Origin: Nemertoderma westbladi
Taxonomy: Eukaryota; Xenacoelomorpha; Nemertodermatida; Nemertodermatidae
DNA length: 64,000 nt
Assembly: GCA_032718475.1 (NCBI GenBank)
Contig: JAUCBJ010006360.1
Location: forward strand, 1-64,000
Direction: 5' to 3'
Of the stretch, positions 1 to 11,149 are shown one piece after another (within the stretch, counting starts at the first letter, position 1; each line of letters begins with the position of its first letter). The position numbers were made by a program, and so were the translations under genes. Below the pieces are notes generated by a model. It made no database searches. It had not been told where the DNA came from and saw nothing but the letters and a program-made list of their open reading frames with translations.

Positions 1-94
1 GCCCCGGCAACGCGTCAGAATTGTTAATAAAGTGTCTTTAATATCTGCTATACGTTTACAATATGTAAATTAATCACAATTATAACATTCTTAA

Positions 95-490
95 CTATGG
101 AATTAAATTGTGACAAGAATCGCAATTCCGACAGTATTCAGTGCACATAACACCGTTACGCCTACAAGAACATCGCTGCATCAAGCAGTCTTTCTGACAG
201 GCATATGTATGTACTAGTGAATCAGGAATTGGTGAAAGGTATGTATTGGGCAACAACATTCCATTTGCACCAGTATTCCAACCAAAATCTAATACACTTA
301 GATTTATCACGGAGTCATCGCGTAATGATGCAATCTTATTTATTGTGTATAGAGACATCGCAAAATGTGACCATTCACAGATTCTGTTGTTGGAGGGAGA
401 TCCTATTACTGTACTACTACTAGGATCGGCATGCTGCATTGCAGCTGCATTTTTAAGACTGCTGTCTTTGAATTCTAGGTCATTGATCAA
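95..490 (-). pseudogene. CXC-type cysteine-rich frame in FB1 left arm (A)
   Basis: The C-terminal part of this minus-strand frame has cysteines spaced C-x3-C-x4-C-x-C-x6-C-x3-C-x2-C-x2-C, close to one half of a tesmin/TSO1-like CXC zinc-binding domain (motif QRCSCRRNGVMC is visible). It ends in HNLIP and a stop. The upstream residues come from a LINE 3' tail (KNAAAMQHAD), so the frame as it stands is a chimera rather than an intact gene. The same cysteine module occurs four times in the window, once in each FB1 arm, and is the only conserved coding signal of that element. A DNA-binding role would be typical of the motif, but function here is inferred only. Confidence 0.45.
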
Positions 491-887
491 GAAAACTTGC
501 CCCCTCCATGCAGCATAAAGGAGGTCCCACCTGTGGCTGCATAGACCCTCTTACTAGGGCAAATCTGGTCCTGTAACTAGGACCCCCTTCGTTCTGGGAT
601 AAGGACGCCCTTGGTCCTGGATTAAGGACCCATATACTTGGCTGCAGGGGTATATGGCCTGGCCAGGCAGACCTGCCTCTACCAATGGTACAAATGTGAT
701 CTACCAATGGCTGATCAGGAGTAGAGTGTTCTCATGTCCACTCTGAGTGCACTTCACTGCGGCATACACCTGGTACAGGGCATGGCCCAGCAGATGAGCT
801 GCAAAGCCAATGGTGGGTCATGTGCGCCAGAGTAGGTATGGGTGATGGGCCTCATATCTGACTCCACTGCGACACCCACCCTGTGGA

Positions 888-1271
888 ATGGCAAACCAGG
901 GTGTGGTATTTGCCCCGAGAGCTGACTCGGCAACCCCCACTATGGATTACATTGAAGAGTTATCAAAAAAGAAAGACAGGCATCTGGCTGTTATCTTTGT
1001 TGACTTCTTGAAGGCCTTTGATTCAGATCCATTCTTGTTCATAATTGTGGTTGACTATGTTCTACGCATGTCCTTAGATCATCATAATGGTGATGGGGTG
1101 ATGGTTACTCCACCTACTGGCTCCAGAAGTCGAGGAAATCCTGCCAAGTATCTAACTGATCTAGACTTTGCTGATGACTTAGGAGTACTCTCAGAATCAC
1201 TAGAGGGAGCCCAACGGCTCATCAGCTCATTAGAACAGGCTGCTTCTAGTGTTGGTCTTATTATTGGTTGA
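888..1271 (+). pseudogene. LINE reverse-transcriptase fragment (A)
   Basis: The open frame contains two pieces typical of non-LTR reverse transcriptases: a segment reading IFVDFLKAFDS (the first catalytic-aspartate motif) and one reading DFADDLGVLSES (the FADD catalytic box). The stretch between them is much too short, so the palm and fingers core is deleted. The copy B counterpart continues for about 630 bp more before rejoining at GGTTGATGCAGG, so copy A has lost that piece. It is a dead fragment forming the centre of foldback element FB1. Confidence 0.75.
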
Positions 1272-1582
1272 TGCAGGTCTGCCTGGCCAGGCCATATACC
1301 CCTGCAGCCAAGTATATGGGTCCTTAATCCAGGACCAAGGGCGTCCTTATCCCAGAACGAAGGGGGTCCTAGTTAAAGGATCAGATATGCCCTAGTAAGA
1401 GGGTCTATGCAGCCACAGGTGGCACCTCCTTTAAATGCTGCATGGAGGTGGCAAGTTTCCTTGATCAATTGCCTATAAGTCATAGACAGCATTCTTAAAA
1501 ATGCAGCTGCAATGCAGCATGCCGATCCTAGTAGTAGTAGTAGGATCTCTCTCCAACAATAGAATCTATAAATTGTCACATT

Positions 1583-1849
1583 TTGCGATGTCTCTACATA
1601 ATAAATAAGATTGCATCATTATGCAATGACTACGTGATAAATATAAGTGTATTAGAATTTGGTTGGAATACTGGTGCAAATGGAATGTTGTTGCCCAATA
1701 AATACCTTTCACCAATTCCTGATTCACTAGTACATACATATGCCTGTCAGAAAGACTGCTTGACGCAGCGATGTTCTTGTAGGCGTAACGGTGTTATGTG
1801 CACTGAATACTGTCGGAATTGCGATTCTTGTCACAATTTAATTCCATAG
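1583..1849 (+). pseudogene. CXC-type cysteine-rich frame in FB1 right arm (A)
   Basis: Inverted counterpart of the frame at 95-490, with the same cysteine spacing and the same HNLIP end. It differs at a few residues (for example LTQRC for LMQRC). The opening codons follow directly on a (TAG)n LINE tail at about 1530-1545. The two arms can be compared as an internal measure of arm divergence. Confidence 0.45.
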
Positions 1850-2012
1850 TTAAGAATGTTATAATTGTGATTAATTTACATAGTGTAAACGGCTAACAGA
1901 TATTAAAGACACTTTATTAACAATTCTGACGCGTTGCCATGGCATCTAGAAAGTAAAACATATTGCATATTTTTCCTTATACACGATATAGTGGGGGTAG
2001 AGGTTGATTTAA

Positions 2013-2790
2013 AAACGCTGCGGCTAATATGTAGCTTGTTTTTAGTCAAGGTTACTCGTTGCCATGGCAACTAGAAACTGAAAAAGAATGCATATTGTTC
2101 CTTATACTCGATATAATGGTGGTAGACTCTGATTCCATCATGATATGACCACTGAATACGCATTACAAAGCCCGTTGCTATGGACATTGTCAATATTGCT
2201 ATCTTTGAAGGTCGTTTTCGCCTGGTTGCTATGGTATTTTCAAAAAACGAAATATGCCATTAATTTCTTCATATCCAAAATATTAATCTGCTATAAATTT
2301 TAAATCGTCATATCTACTATAAGAGCTGTTGCTATGGTAAATTTTCTCCGTTGCTATGTTTAAGACCCCCTAAAAAACGAGCGCAACCATTTGGTGAAGT
2401 CTACCCAAATTTTTTTAAATGTGCCAAGTCTGCACTAAACATCTATGTTGGGTAGCCGAGTCATATATAAAATTCCTACGGGGTCATAGGCTGGAGCCTG
2501 TACTAAATTGGTACAGTGTTGTATTAAGATAGGGTTAGGGACTCACAGTACACTGCTGATGATGGAGCTGTGTTTCCCTGGATAGTGTTTAAATCCTGAA
2601 ACCCTTTATTTTTATCAAATTTAGTATGTAGACTTACCCCTTTCGGCGGACAAAAAGTCCTGTATTTTCTAATATATAGGATAGTTATTCGTATTCGTGC
2701 AGTTATTAAAGTGTTTATTTGTAGATAGGTTTCATTTTTGATAGGAGAGACTGGTTTCTCATTTGTTTCTATATATGTAATTATATAATG
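2013..2790. other. Outer FB1 right arm, no gene
   Basis: No coding signal. The stretch repeatedly contains GTTGCTATGG/GTTGCCATGG motifs and matches, in reverse complement, 27428-28580. The TTAA at 2009-2012 is the empty target of the piggyBac-like element that fills the same place in copy B. Confidence 0.7.
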
Positions 2791-2930
2791 CAGCCGCAAT
2801 CAGTTATACGACGATAGTATGGCCTCACACAGTTAGAGCATTTAAATGGAGGTTCTTTCCTATTTTGAATTCCCATGACTGGCGGTGATATGCCCTGGAA
2901 TATTTCGTAAATATAAGACTGACGGATGTA

Positions 2931-3814
2931 GGACAATTCGGACCGAATTGTCCTAGGACCGAATTGTCCGGGACCGAATTGTCCGGTTCCTGATAGCAAC
3001 TTTTTAGTGCTTTTTTGATATTGGTGAATGTTCTAGAACTTTAGTAAATATATTTTTTTATGGTAGCTAGATTTTTTACTAGCTAGAATGTTTTGAAATT
3101 TTAAAAATACTATACTTTTTTTATTTTTGTTATTGGTAAGTGTTCGAGAACATTATTATATATTATTTATTAAGGTGTAGCTAGTGTTTTTTTTACTAGC
3201 TAGCATTTTCTTGAAATTATAAAAAAATTTATGAAAACATTGATATTTCAGAATTAGGCCTAAACTGTTTCAGAATAATAAATTACCAAAAATATTGATG
3301 ATATTATAACAGTTTAAGCTGAACAGAACATCGTGTGGCGGGACAGTTTTTAAATCTAAATTCAGCAAAGTGTCCCTGAATGAGATCCAGCTATTATCTA
3401 GGATAATAATTTGGCTTCCAACCAGCAACACACATACGAAATATATAAAAAAAAACAGTTTTAAACATTTTAAATACATACTATTACTAGTTAGTAAATA
3501 ATTCACAAGCTCCATAAAAACACCATAATAGCTACCATAACTAATAATGTTAACAAAAAAAAAGTAAAATTTTTTTATTTTCAAAAAAAACTAGCTAGTA
3601 AAAAAACACAAGCTACCATATAATAATATCTATTAAGGTTCTAGAACATTCACAGTACAATTCGGTCCCGGACAATTCGGTCCCATTAATATGTTTTGGG
3701 ACCGAATTGTCCTAATCAGTATCCGGACAATTCGGTCCCGGACAATTAGGTCCCGGACAATTCGGTCCCAAAACTCAAAATTAATGGGACCGAATTGTCC
3801 GGGACCGAATTGTC
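2931..3814. mobile_element. Short foldback element FB2 (A)
   Basis: The left end carries repeated GGACCGAATTGTCC-type units (2931-2990) and the right end carries the inverted set (3655-3814). Next to these are inverted arms containing GAATGTTCTAGAAC and ACTAGCTAG. The interior has no convincing frame. It is a non-autonomous, terminal-inverted-repeat type element whose ends are themselves tiny tandem arrays. Copy B holds the same element at 34384-35270 with fewer end units on the right. Confidence 0.7.
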
Positions 3815-5020
3815 CTGCTTCCAAGACCGACATGCAAAATGTGTCAGTTCCTATTTAAACATGTGTTCCATTGATAAAAAAAAAATATGACTGTCACAAG
3901 AAAAAATTTCACAGGTTCATTAAATTTCCCAAAATTTTATCAATAACAAATTTAATTCAATATCCAATCCTCCATTAATTATCACACCAAAAACAATTAT
4001 TGAACTCCAAAACAAAAAATTTTTACCCCAGAACAGATTATCTAGACCAAAATAAATAAAAAAACACCCCAAAATTGTCCCAGATTAAATTCATATTTCC
4101 CAAAAACATGAACACATATTCCCTAATAATTCACACAAAACACTAATTAAACCTACAGTTACCTACTAGCTGCAATTGTTATATCACTCCCAAACAAAAA
4201 CATTGTGAAAAACATTTTACAATTACAAGAAACGGGTTAGGTCTACAGTTCAGTCATCGGCGGGGTTTCTTAACCAAAACAATAAACGAGATATAATCAC
4301 TGATTAATGGAAAGGAACAGGTTACAGATGCGGGCTTTCCTTTGCAACGGTGATGCGCTTTTTTCCACTTCTGAACAAAACAACCATAATATTACATATT
4401 TCCTATGCAAAACCGGACGCGATATCATTACAAATAAAGACAAATTAACAGAAAAACAGCGGTGTAAGGATTTTCAGCCACAATAAATTAAAAAATTGCA
4501 GACGTAAAAATAAACAATGTTTATCTTTATCAATGGGGTAGTACAGTAGGTACAGAATTGACTGACACTGACACTGGTTAACGTTGTACGAATACTACCG
4601 GTACATATAGTGGACGAAAAGACATAACGAATATACTTTACATTCTACACAAATATACTGTACAACAAGTTTAGACAAAAAGATATATATAATATTCGTA
4701 CAGTAATGTACTGACATATGTAGGAAATTCAATTAAATTAAATACAGTAATGTATATTGTACAGCAAAATTAGACAATAATTCATTATATCGAATATACT
4801 GTACAAATGTACAGTATACAGTAATAATACTGTACAACAAAATTGGGGTTAAATAGGGTTTAAATTTACGAAATAAAAATAAGTAAAATTTGACTCCAAG
4901 ACTAAATAAAAAAAGGCCCTTAATTGGGAATTGAGTTGGCAATAGCAGGAAACCAACATTTATTCACCGTTGTTTTCCTAATATTCTCACCACATTCAAT
5001 TTATCATGTCATTTTAACAC
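3815..5020. other. AT-rich flank with a copy-specific block
   Basis: No gene seen. Bases 4257-4710 are replaced in copy B by an unrelated 204-bp block (35709-35912), while the sequence on both sides is shared. The A block contains AACAGGTTACAG, a piece also seen near 27650 and 60290. Runs of TACAGTA/TACTGTA dominate 4550-4840. Confidence 0.6.
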
Positions 5021-5054
5021 GATTGGACATCATGTTCAATCATGATGTCCAATC
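5021..5054. repeat. Imperfect palindrome bordering the truncated LINE
   Basis: Arms GATTGGACATCATG and CATGATGTCCAATC enclose a 6-base loop. The same 14 bases, GATTGGACATCATG, recur as a direct repeat at 6339-6352 on the other side of the LINE, next to a perfect 22-bp palindrome at 6327-6348. The direct copies may be the LINE's target-site duplication. Confidence 0.65.
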
Positions 5055-6326
5055 CCTCGCTTCAGCAGATGATAGTGGCAATGGTGGAATTAGTCTTTTG
5101 ATGAATCCAACTGCACATGCAGTATTGGACAAAATAGACCAAATCTCTAACCGCATCATCCGTTGCCACTTCTCATGTTCTGGAAGACTGGCTAAGAAGT
5201 TCCTAAGGTGGTTCTGATTGTGTGCTACTCTCCAACTAGTGTTACCCCTGTAGAGGAGGTGGAAAATTTCTACCATAATCTACAAGCAGGTACTGATGGA
5301 GTGGATCAGCATGCATTCTTAACATTCCTGCGAGACTTTAATGCAAGTCTGCATCAATCACCTACATCGCCCTGGGTCTATAGCAATACTGTTAACCGAA
5401 ATTCCGTCCATCTTCAGGATTTTATCTCTGGAAATGGATTGTTTTCGGCTGGAACCCAGTTCAAGAAGCGAACTGGAAAGCTATGGACTCATAGTGGACC
5501 CAGTGGTCACAAGTCCCAGATAGACCATATTCTGTTTTGTAGGAAATACATGAGCTCTATACAAGACTGTAATGCATTTACACTTCGACCCTTCTCCAGT
5601 GATCACCGCCTTATTCTGTTGGTGGTTGAAAGTCCTCAGCAAGTCTCTGATCGGATGAGCATAAGCTCATGTGGCATGTGCAATGTGCATGTGGACGACT
5701 TCTGTTACCTGGGATCATGGATCCGGATGTCAGGTGAGGACCTTCGAATACGTAAAGGAAAGGCATGGGCAGCCTTGAATAGGCTTTCCAGGATTTGGAA
5801 GTCACCGAGAATTAATCGGAATCTTAAGGTCCGATTATTTAGAGCTGCAGTAGTTCCAGTACTCCTCTATGGGAGTCCATGCTGGGCTCTAACTGCTGAG
5901 GACACCAAATCTATGGATGGCACATTCACAAGAATGCTACGCCGGGTTCATTGTGTCAAGTATAATGCACACATCTCCAACTAGACACTATATAACATTG
6001 GAGGTGTCTCATTGGTTCCCCCAAGCTTGGCACTAGAACAAAATCGCCTCCGCTTTGCAGGACATTGCTTTCGCCGTGAGGACCAGCCAGTGCATAATCT
6101 TGTCCTTTGGCAGCCTCGTGGAGTGAATAAGCATGGTGGACAGCCCATGACTTTCTTGAGACGCATCTTAAAGGACACTGGCCTTGAATATGCGGATGAT
6201 CTAGCAAATGTCATGGGCGATAGGGAGTTGTGGCGGCGCAATTTTGTCGACAAGCCGGCACAGCATTCTTAAAAATGCAGCTGCAATGCAGCATGCCGAT
6301 CTTAGTAGTAGTAGTAGTAGTATGTC
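5055..6326 (+). pseudogene. LINE remnant: endonuclease joined to RT C-terminus (A)
   Basis: The first part has AP-endonuclease-type motifs of non-LTR retrotransposons: CYSPTS, RDFNAS (normally GDFNA), SQIDHIL and SSDHR. After ESPQQVSDRMS the frame passes straight into the far C-terminal region (NRLSRIWKSP, RAAVVPVLLYGS, LRFAGHCFRR). The whole catalytic RT core is therefore missing. A stop at about 5983 splits the C-terminal part, and a second frame resumes after it. The 3' end is a characteristic tail (AAAATGCAGCTGCAATGCAG) followed by (TAG)n. Copy B shares the same deletion, so it predates the duplication. Inactive. Confidence 0.85.
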
Positions 6327-6352
6327 ATGTCCAATCATGATTGGACATCATG

Positions 6353-6920
6353 AGCAGGTTATTTTGACAGGATGCAACATTATAGTTAAATACGACATAT
6401 AAGATAAAACATATCGTCTGGTTAATGAATTATGAATTAATTACACCAAAAATGTTGGTGGCAACATCAACATACCATATTTGGTGCTGGATAGTTTTAG
6501 TAAAAGCCAAATAAATTTAATTTGAAGTAAAAATTTATTGGTTATGAATAATTTATTTTGGTGTGAGAAAATATTTAAATTGGGACTGCTAAATAATAAT
6601 ATATGTACTTAAATGCGTTAAATAAGGTACGTCAGTTAAAATTATAAAATGCGCCAGTTTATTAAAAACTAAACATTTTGTTGTTATGCCAGTTTAAAGG
6701 AACAATTTGAAATTTTCTATAAATTGTGCCACGTTCATTAAAAAATGTGCCAATTAATTTAAAATTGTGCCAAGTTTATTACATGTCTGAAATAATATAA
6801 ATTCAGATTAAATGGTATATTTAGCACGTCCGATATTAATTCATAGAGTCTACACTACTAAACTCTGTCGAGTCGGAATAAAATTTGCATAATTATAATA
6901 TATTAATGAGGAAAATAAAC
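6353..6920. other. ASAP 3' flank (A)
   Basis: No gene. Several TGTGCCA/ATGCCAGTTTA repeats lie at 6655-6780. On the minus strand an AATAAA (plus-strand TTTATT at 6775-6780) lies about 140 nt after the ASAP stop and is a candidate poly(A) signal. Confidence 0.4.
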
Positions 6921-8185
6921 TTAACTCCCATTGGAGTGGCCGCCACTCTGATAAACTTTAATGTACTGTAAGGGAACCAGCCCAATTCGAGATGAATTGT
7001 CCCTAATGTAGCCGAGAACCCATCCCGGGTCTTCCGCCATATCCTCCACAACCAGAATCTCTCCCTTACTGAAGGCAAGTTCGTCGTCGTCGTCGGGTCG
7101 GCAATCGAACATCGCCTGTACCAAGGAACCCACGCTCGGCACTGAATGTGTTCTCGGCTTCACTTGAGGTTTAATACATTCCGAGGTAATCGAACTTGAA
7201 CTGGCGAGTCGTGGTTTAGCCACGGGTTTTACTCCGGGAGGGATCGGTTTTTTATTTTGCCCTGGTGGAATTGGTTTCTCCCCATCTATACATAAACTTC
7301 CTCCAGTTGGGGTTGATTGTTCCCCGGGTTTTACATCATCTAGAGTTGTCTCGAGGGAGGCGCTGCGTCGGTGGCCTCTCTTGGGTGGAAGCGGTGGTGG
7401 ACGCGGTTTCACGTCGCTACTAACACTAACAGGAGACCGCAACGAGGAGCGAATGTCGGGCGTGATATCGGCAACGAACGAGGCCAGCGGGAGCATACGG
7501 TAGAAGGTCTGTCGGGGATTGTCCGACGGATCGCTCCGGGAACCGGAATCCGAAGTAGCGATTCGTCCCGGGACCGAAGAGAGACGGCTGTCGGCCACGC
7601 TACCCAACGCGAGCTTCAACGATCTACGGCTCACGGGTTTTTCTTCAGGAAATTCGACAGCTTTCTCCCCAGAGGAATCTACGACGCTCTTCGCAATCTT
7701 GGCGAGAACATCGTCGACGCTTTTGTTACGGTTGAGTGCGCGGGAGTTGGAAGTGCGACGTTTAGGTTCCTCTGAAGCGGGGATCTCTTGGGGAAGACCA
7801 GGCGGTGCCACAACAGAGAGACCGGAATGTAATGAACTCATCGGACGCGAAGGTCTTCGGGGTCCGACCTCGTCGAGGTCGTCGTCAGATAGCTCGACAC
7901 TCGCCTCGAAAGTCTCGGTCGTTATCTCGCGGTAACTCAAAGTCCAATCGTAACTCACGTTCTCGCATTGCTCCAGCTTACCGGCCTCTATCTGATCCAC
8001 TAGATTGAGCAGAGCAACAGCTGACTCCGGTATTACATCGGAAACGTTCTCGCCAGCCGCATTAGCAGCATCCAGTTTACCTCCACTTCGGACGAGCAGT
8101 TTAACGAACTCAGTTTCTCCTGCCACTGCTGCTTCGTGTAGCGGTGTGTTACCGTCAATAGTTCTCGAATGTAACGCATCTTTAC
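6921..8185 (-). CDS. ASAP: ASAP last exon: ankyrin, proline-rich region, SH3 (copy A)
   Basis: Arf GTPase-activating scaffold of membrane and actin-adhesion sites. The exon opens after TTTTAG, and its first two bases complete a Gly codon left by the ArfGAP exon. The ankyrin repeat follows at once (DGNTPLHEAA, VKLLVRSGG). Next comes a long Ser-rich linker with SH3-ligand-like stretches (PRPPPLPPKRG, KPIPPG twice), then a C-terminal SH3 of about 60 residues (AMFDCRPDDDDELAF, GWVLGY, GLVPLQYIKVY) and a TAA stop. This order matches the ASAP family tail. About 421 codons, with no frameshift or internal stop. It differs from copy B by one residue (His in A, Pro in B, just before the SH3) and two silent changes. 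The frame is intact, but copy A lacks an upstream BAR exon in the window, so its expression is uncertain. Confidence 0.93.
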
Positions 8186-8630
8186 CTAAAATGGTAACAA
8201 ATAAATTTCATACAACCGTTTATTCAATATCTGTTATTCTCACATTAACGTTTATATCTCTTAAATCTTATAAGGGATGTTTTTACTTTATCTTATGATT
8301 TTGAACGTGAATAATCATGATTCATGATGTGATTTGTTAGTAGTATAATAATATTAACTTTATGCACTGTTCACTGTATCACAAATTAATAATTAATATT
8401 GCAACAAACAATTACCATTATCCAAATTCCAAAATATTCTATCATAAAAACCTCAACATAATTACCCCAAAGTTCACTATATACGCAAACCATGGAACTC
8501 CCAGGCAAAATCATCTTCTGGATCAAGATGCATAGCGATCATCAGCAAGAAGAAGTTGTTAGTTCTCATTTCGAAAGAGATATGGTAAGAAGGACTGTGA
8601 GAGACTTGATTGAAAGTTGGAAGGTATACG
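8186..8630. other. ASAP intron, no gene
   Basis: Intron between the ArfGAP and SH3 exons. The frames here are short and unremarkable. The intron continues through FB3 and the SINE to the donor at 11149. Confidence 0.6.
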
Positions 8631-9834
8631 ACGTTTCGGCCTAGGACGTTTCGGTCCAGGACGTTTCGGCCCGGACGATTCGGCCCGGACGATTCGGTCC
8701 GGACGTTTCGGCCCATGACTGAAACTGAAAGAAAAGGCCAAGTCGTTTTATTATATGATAATAATTATTCATTAAAATTCGACTTATTTCACAATAACAT
8801 ACAAACAACACTAAGTGTTGTTAAGTCTTAATGAAATATCTGTTATGAAAAGGCTATTTAATTTACCTTTATTACAAAATTAAATAAACAATATGTATGG
8901 TGGTACTCTGGTTCCATAGACAATTCGCCATCAATTATGTTTATTACATTAGTTAATATTTATAAATATAATCGTAGAACTTCTATCTTGACTACTTTAG
9001 AATAGGTGGATCAGAGTTCCTACTATGTAACAATTGTTCTAGTAACGTAAAAACTTCAAAATCAAAACAAATATATTGAACAACTTATTCTTAAAATGAT
9101 TGGTTTATATTTGCTTTGTAAGAAGTGATGATGAGGATGACATATATTTAAAACTAGTTGAATAGCTTATAAATCGAAGGAAAATAACTGAATAAAGTAA
9201 TTGATTTAATTTTGTAACAATAAGAAAATGTTAACGATTGCAGGACTGTAAACTAGCACTGGAATTTCGCATACCGGTAGCAATTCTAGAATAGGTGATA
9301 TCTCGATATCTGATATCTTGTTTATCACATATGTTCGAACGTCGGAACGTCTTGCTCTTGAACGCTAAGGGAGAATAGCACAAAATTAACAGTAATACGA
9401 ACAATATCCCGCATTAATTTAGTGCTACTGTATTTGTTGCAAGTTATATTTTTTTATACTACAGTATGTATGAGTTGAGTATGTACAGTATACAGAAGCT
9501 TCTGCAAATAAACCTTGTATAACTTAACTAGTGATGCCAATTTATCTGCGTCAGGTTCTACTTGTATAACCGTATATCACATTCAGGGACAGGTGATAAT
9601 CTATGAATAATAGCGATTGGAGGTTAAACAGTCCTATTTAAAATAATTAATGGGTATTATAATTAACAGTTAAAAGTATTAAAATTATATGCATATAATC
9701 TTCTACATCATTGTGTAGACTAAACTTTATATTTGTAAAGTGAATCTTTGGGCCAAAACGTCCAACAAGCAAATCTTATATTTAACTCATTAGGCCGAAA
9801 CGTCCTAGGCCAAAACGTCTTAGACCGAAACGTC
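8631..9834. mobile_element. Foldback/MITE-like element FB3 in ASAP intron (A)
   Basis: The left end carries four to five units of GGACGTTTCGGCC or GGACGATTCGGCC (8631-8716). The right end carries inverted units of the GGCCGAAACGTCC type (9751-9834). The 1-kb interior shows no coding signal. Same architecture as FB2 but different end words. Copy B carries it at 43981-46248, enlarged by an extra 1-kb insert. Confidence 0.65.
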
Positions 9835-10597
9835 TGTTACCCAAGTTGGAAACAAGCAGGATAGTGGTGGGTGGGTCTCGTACTGGTAATGCAGGTTCAG
9901 CTCCTTTTATCACCATTGGCTAAGCAATGTGCCTTGAGCACCTGCTGCCAGACCCACGTAGCAGTGAAGTTGGCTACTTCCAAATGCATAGGTCGAAAAC
10001 TACATTATAACCATAGCCTTTGATTAGTAGATAACGTTCTCTATGGCAAAGTCCTAGGATACTGCAAGCTACAAACGACTTGACATTGACAGGTTTAACC
10101 ACATTACTGCCATAATGGTAGTATGAAACTTCAACTCGGCTACTTCCCCCTATGTGATATAAAGCACATAAATGTAACTGCATTACATATTGTAAGTGGA
10201 TTCAATTCCACTTCATTACCCACCAGAAAATGGGACCAGTGGCATTTTACTAATGTAGTTGGGGATACGAGATTACCAATATTAATCTCGCCTCATAACC
10301 AACTTTGGGGGGGCGACACAAGCCCTAAAGTCCCAAAGAGAGGTGAGAGGTCAAACCACCTCGGAGGGAATACAGCTAGTAGAGGCTAGCAGCAGGGGGA
10401 AACACTCACGGGGTGTGCCAAAGTGACAACTAGTATACTAGCCAATAGCAGGGAGGGAAGCACGTGATTAGAGATAGGAAAGCATCCACTGGGTACAGAG
10501 GGCCAAGTACAGTAAGAGGTGAAACCAATATCTGTGTGTATCAATCATATATTATTCTGCATTACTGATTTACCGGTCAGTTCATTAGTTACACAGT
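9835..10597. other. ASAP intron, moderately GC-rich, unassigned
   Basis: No exon-like frame with splice sites. The text at 10310-10520 (GGGGGGGCGACACAAG onward) is more GC-rich than its surroundings and nearly identical in copy B. It may be an older repeat that I cannot name. Confidence 0.35.
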
Positions 10598-10876
10598 TAA
10601 AAAAAGTAAAGTAAATTTTCTTCGGCCGCTAGGCCAGGGATTATGCACAAAGTCTGACGACTTATTTCCAGTGCGGTTCCCCCAGAACTTTACTCCCCAG
10701 AGGAAACTCCAGTACTAATTTAGCTACCACTTAAGGATGCAAGGCAGAGATGCGCCCTGACTGGTCCCTTTAAAGCATTCGTGCCGAAACGAAAACTGCC
10801 CTGGCCCATGTGAGGATCGAACCCACGACCTATGGGAGATGTGAATTCAATGCAACCACTACACCAAGGTGGAACC
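10598..10876 (-). mobile_element. tRNA-derived SINE (A)
   Basis: Read on the minus strand, the head starts GGTTCCACCTTGGTGTAG, followed by TGGTTGCA (A-box region) and GGTCGTGGGTTCGATCC (B box), i.e. a Gln/Glu-like tRNA head. A body of about 200 bp containing TTTCGGCACGAATGC follows, then an A/T-rich end (TTTACTTTACTTTTTTT). It does not fold as an intact tRNA gene: the 3' acceptor strand is missing. A diverged member of the same family lies at 37797-37996. Confidence 0.8.
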
Positions 10877-11149
10877 TTTGTTGCAGACCGGTCATAGTTT
10901 ATGACCGTCACCGCCACCGATTAATATCTGTATTTTTCTGCTGTTACTGATTTATCGTGATATCCATGACATACTGATTGTGCTATTATCGTTCGGAGTA
11001 TTAATATTGAGAAACAGAAAACTCTATTATTTTCCCTGACGGCCTTCGGCCAAAGCGAACTAGTGCAACTGCCCAGCAGAACGGTGACGCGTACAAATCT
11101 AACCCGGTCAAGATCTTAGGATCCCGTCACACATATCCAAGTCACTTAC

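Larger units (their letters stand above)
1..2790. mobile_element. Large foldback element FB1, copy A (left part missing)
   Basis: Bases 1 to about 710 are the reverse complement of about 1270-1935, so this is a long inverted repeat around a roughly 560-bp centre of LINE reverse-transcriptase debris. The right arm runs on to about 2790. In copy B the matching left arm is present in full (from 27428), which shows that the real element is more than 6 kb and is cut by the window start here. Both arms carry a short cysteine-rich frame and a LINE 3' tail, so the inversion arose after the LINE inserted, or the arms have been homogenised since. Confidence 0.8.

Noticed and set aside
7371-8008. Plus-strand frames of 67-138 codons opposite the SH3 exon
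   Set aside because: Shadow frames of the GC-rich ASAP exon.
10800-10876. tRNA gene on the minus strand
   Set aside because: A and B boxes are present but the acceptor stem does not close, and a SINE body and tail follow.
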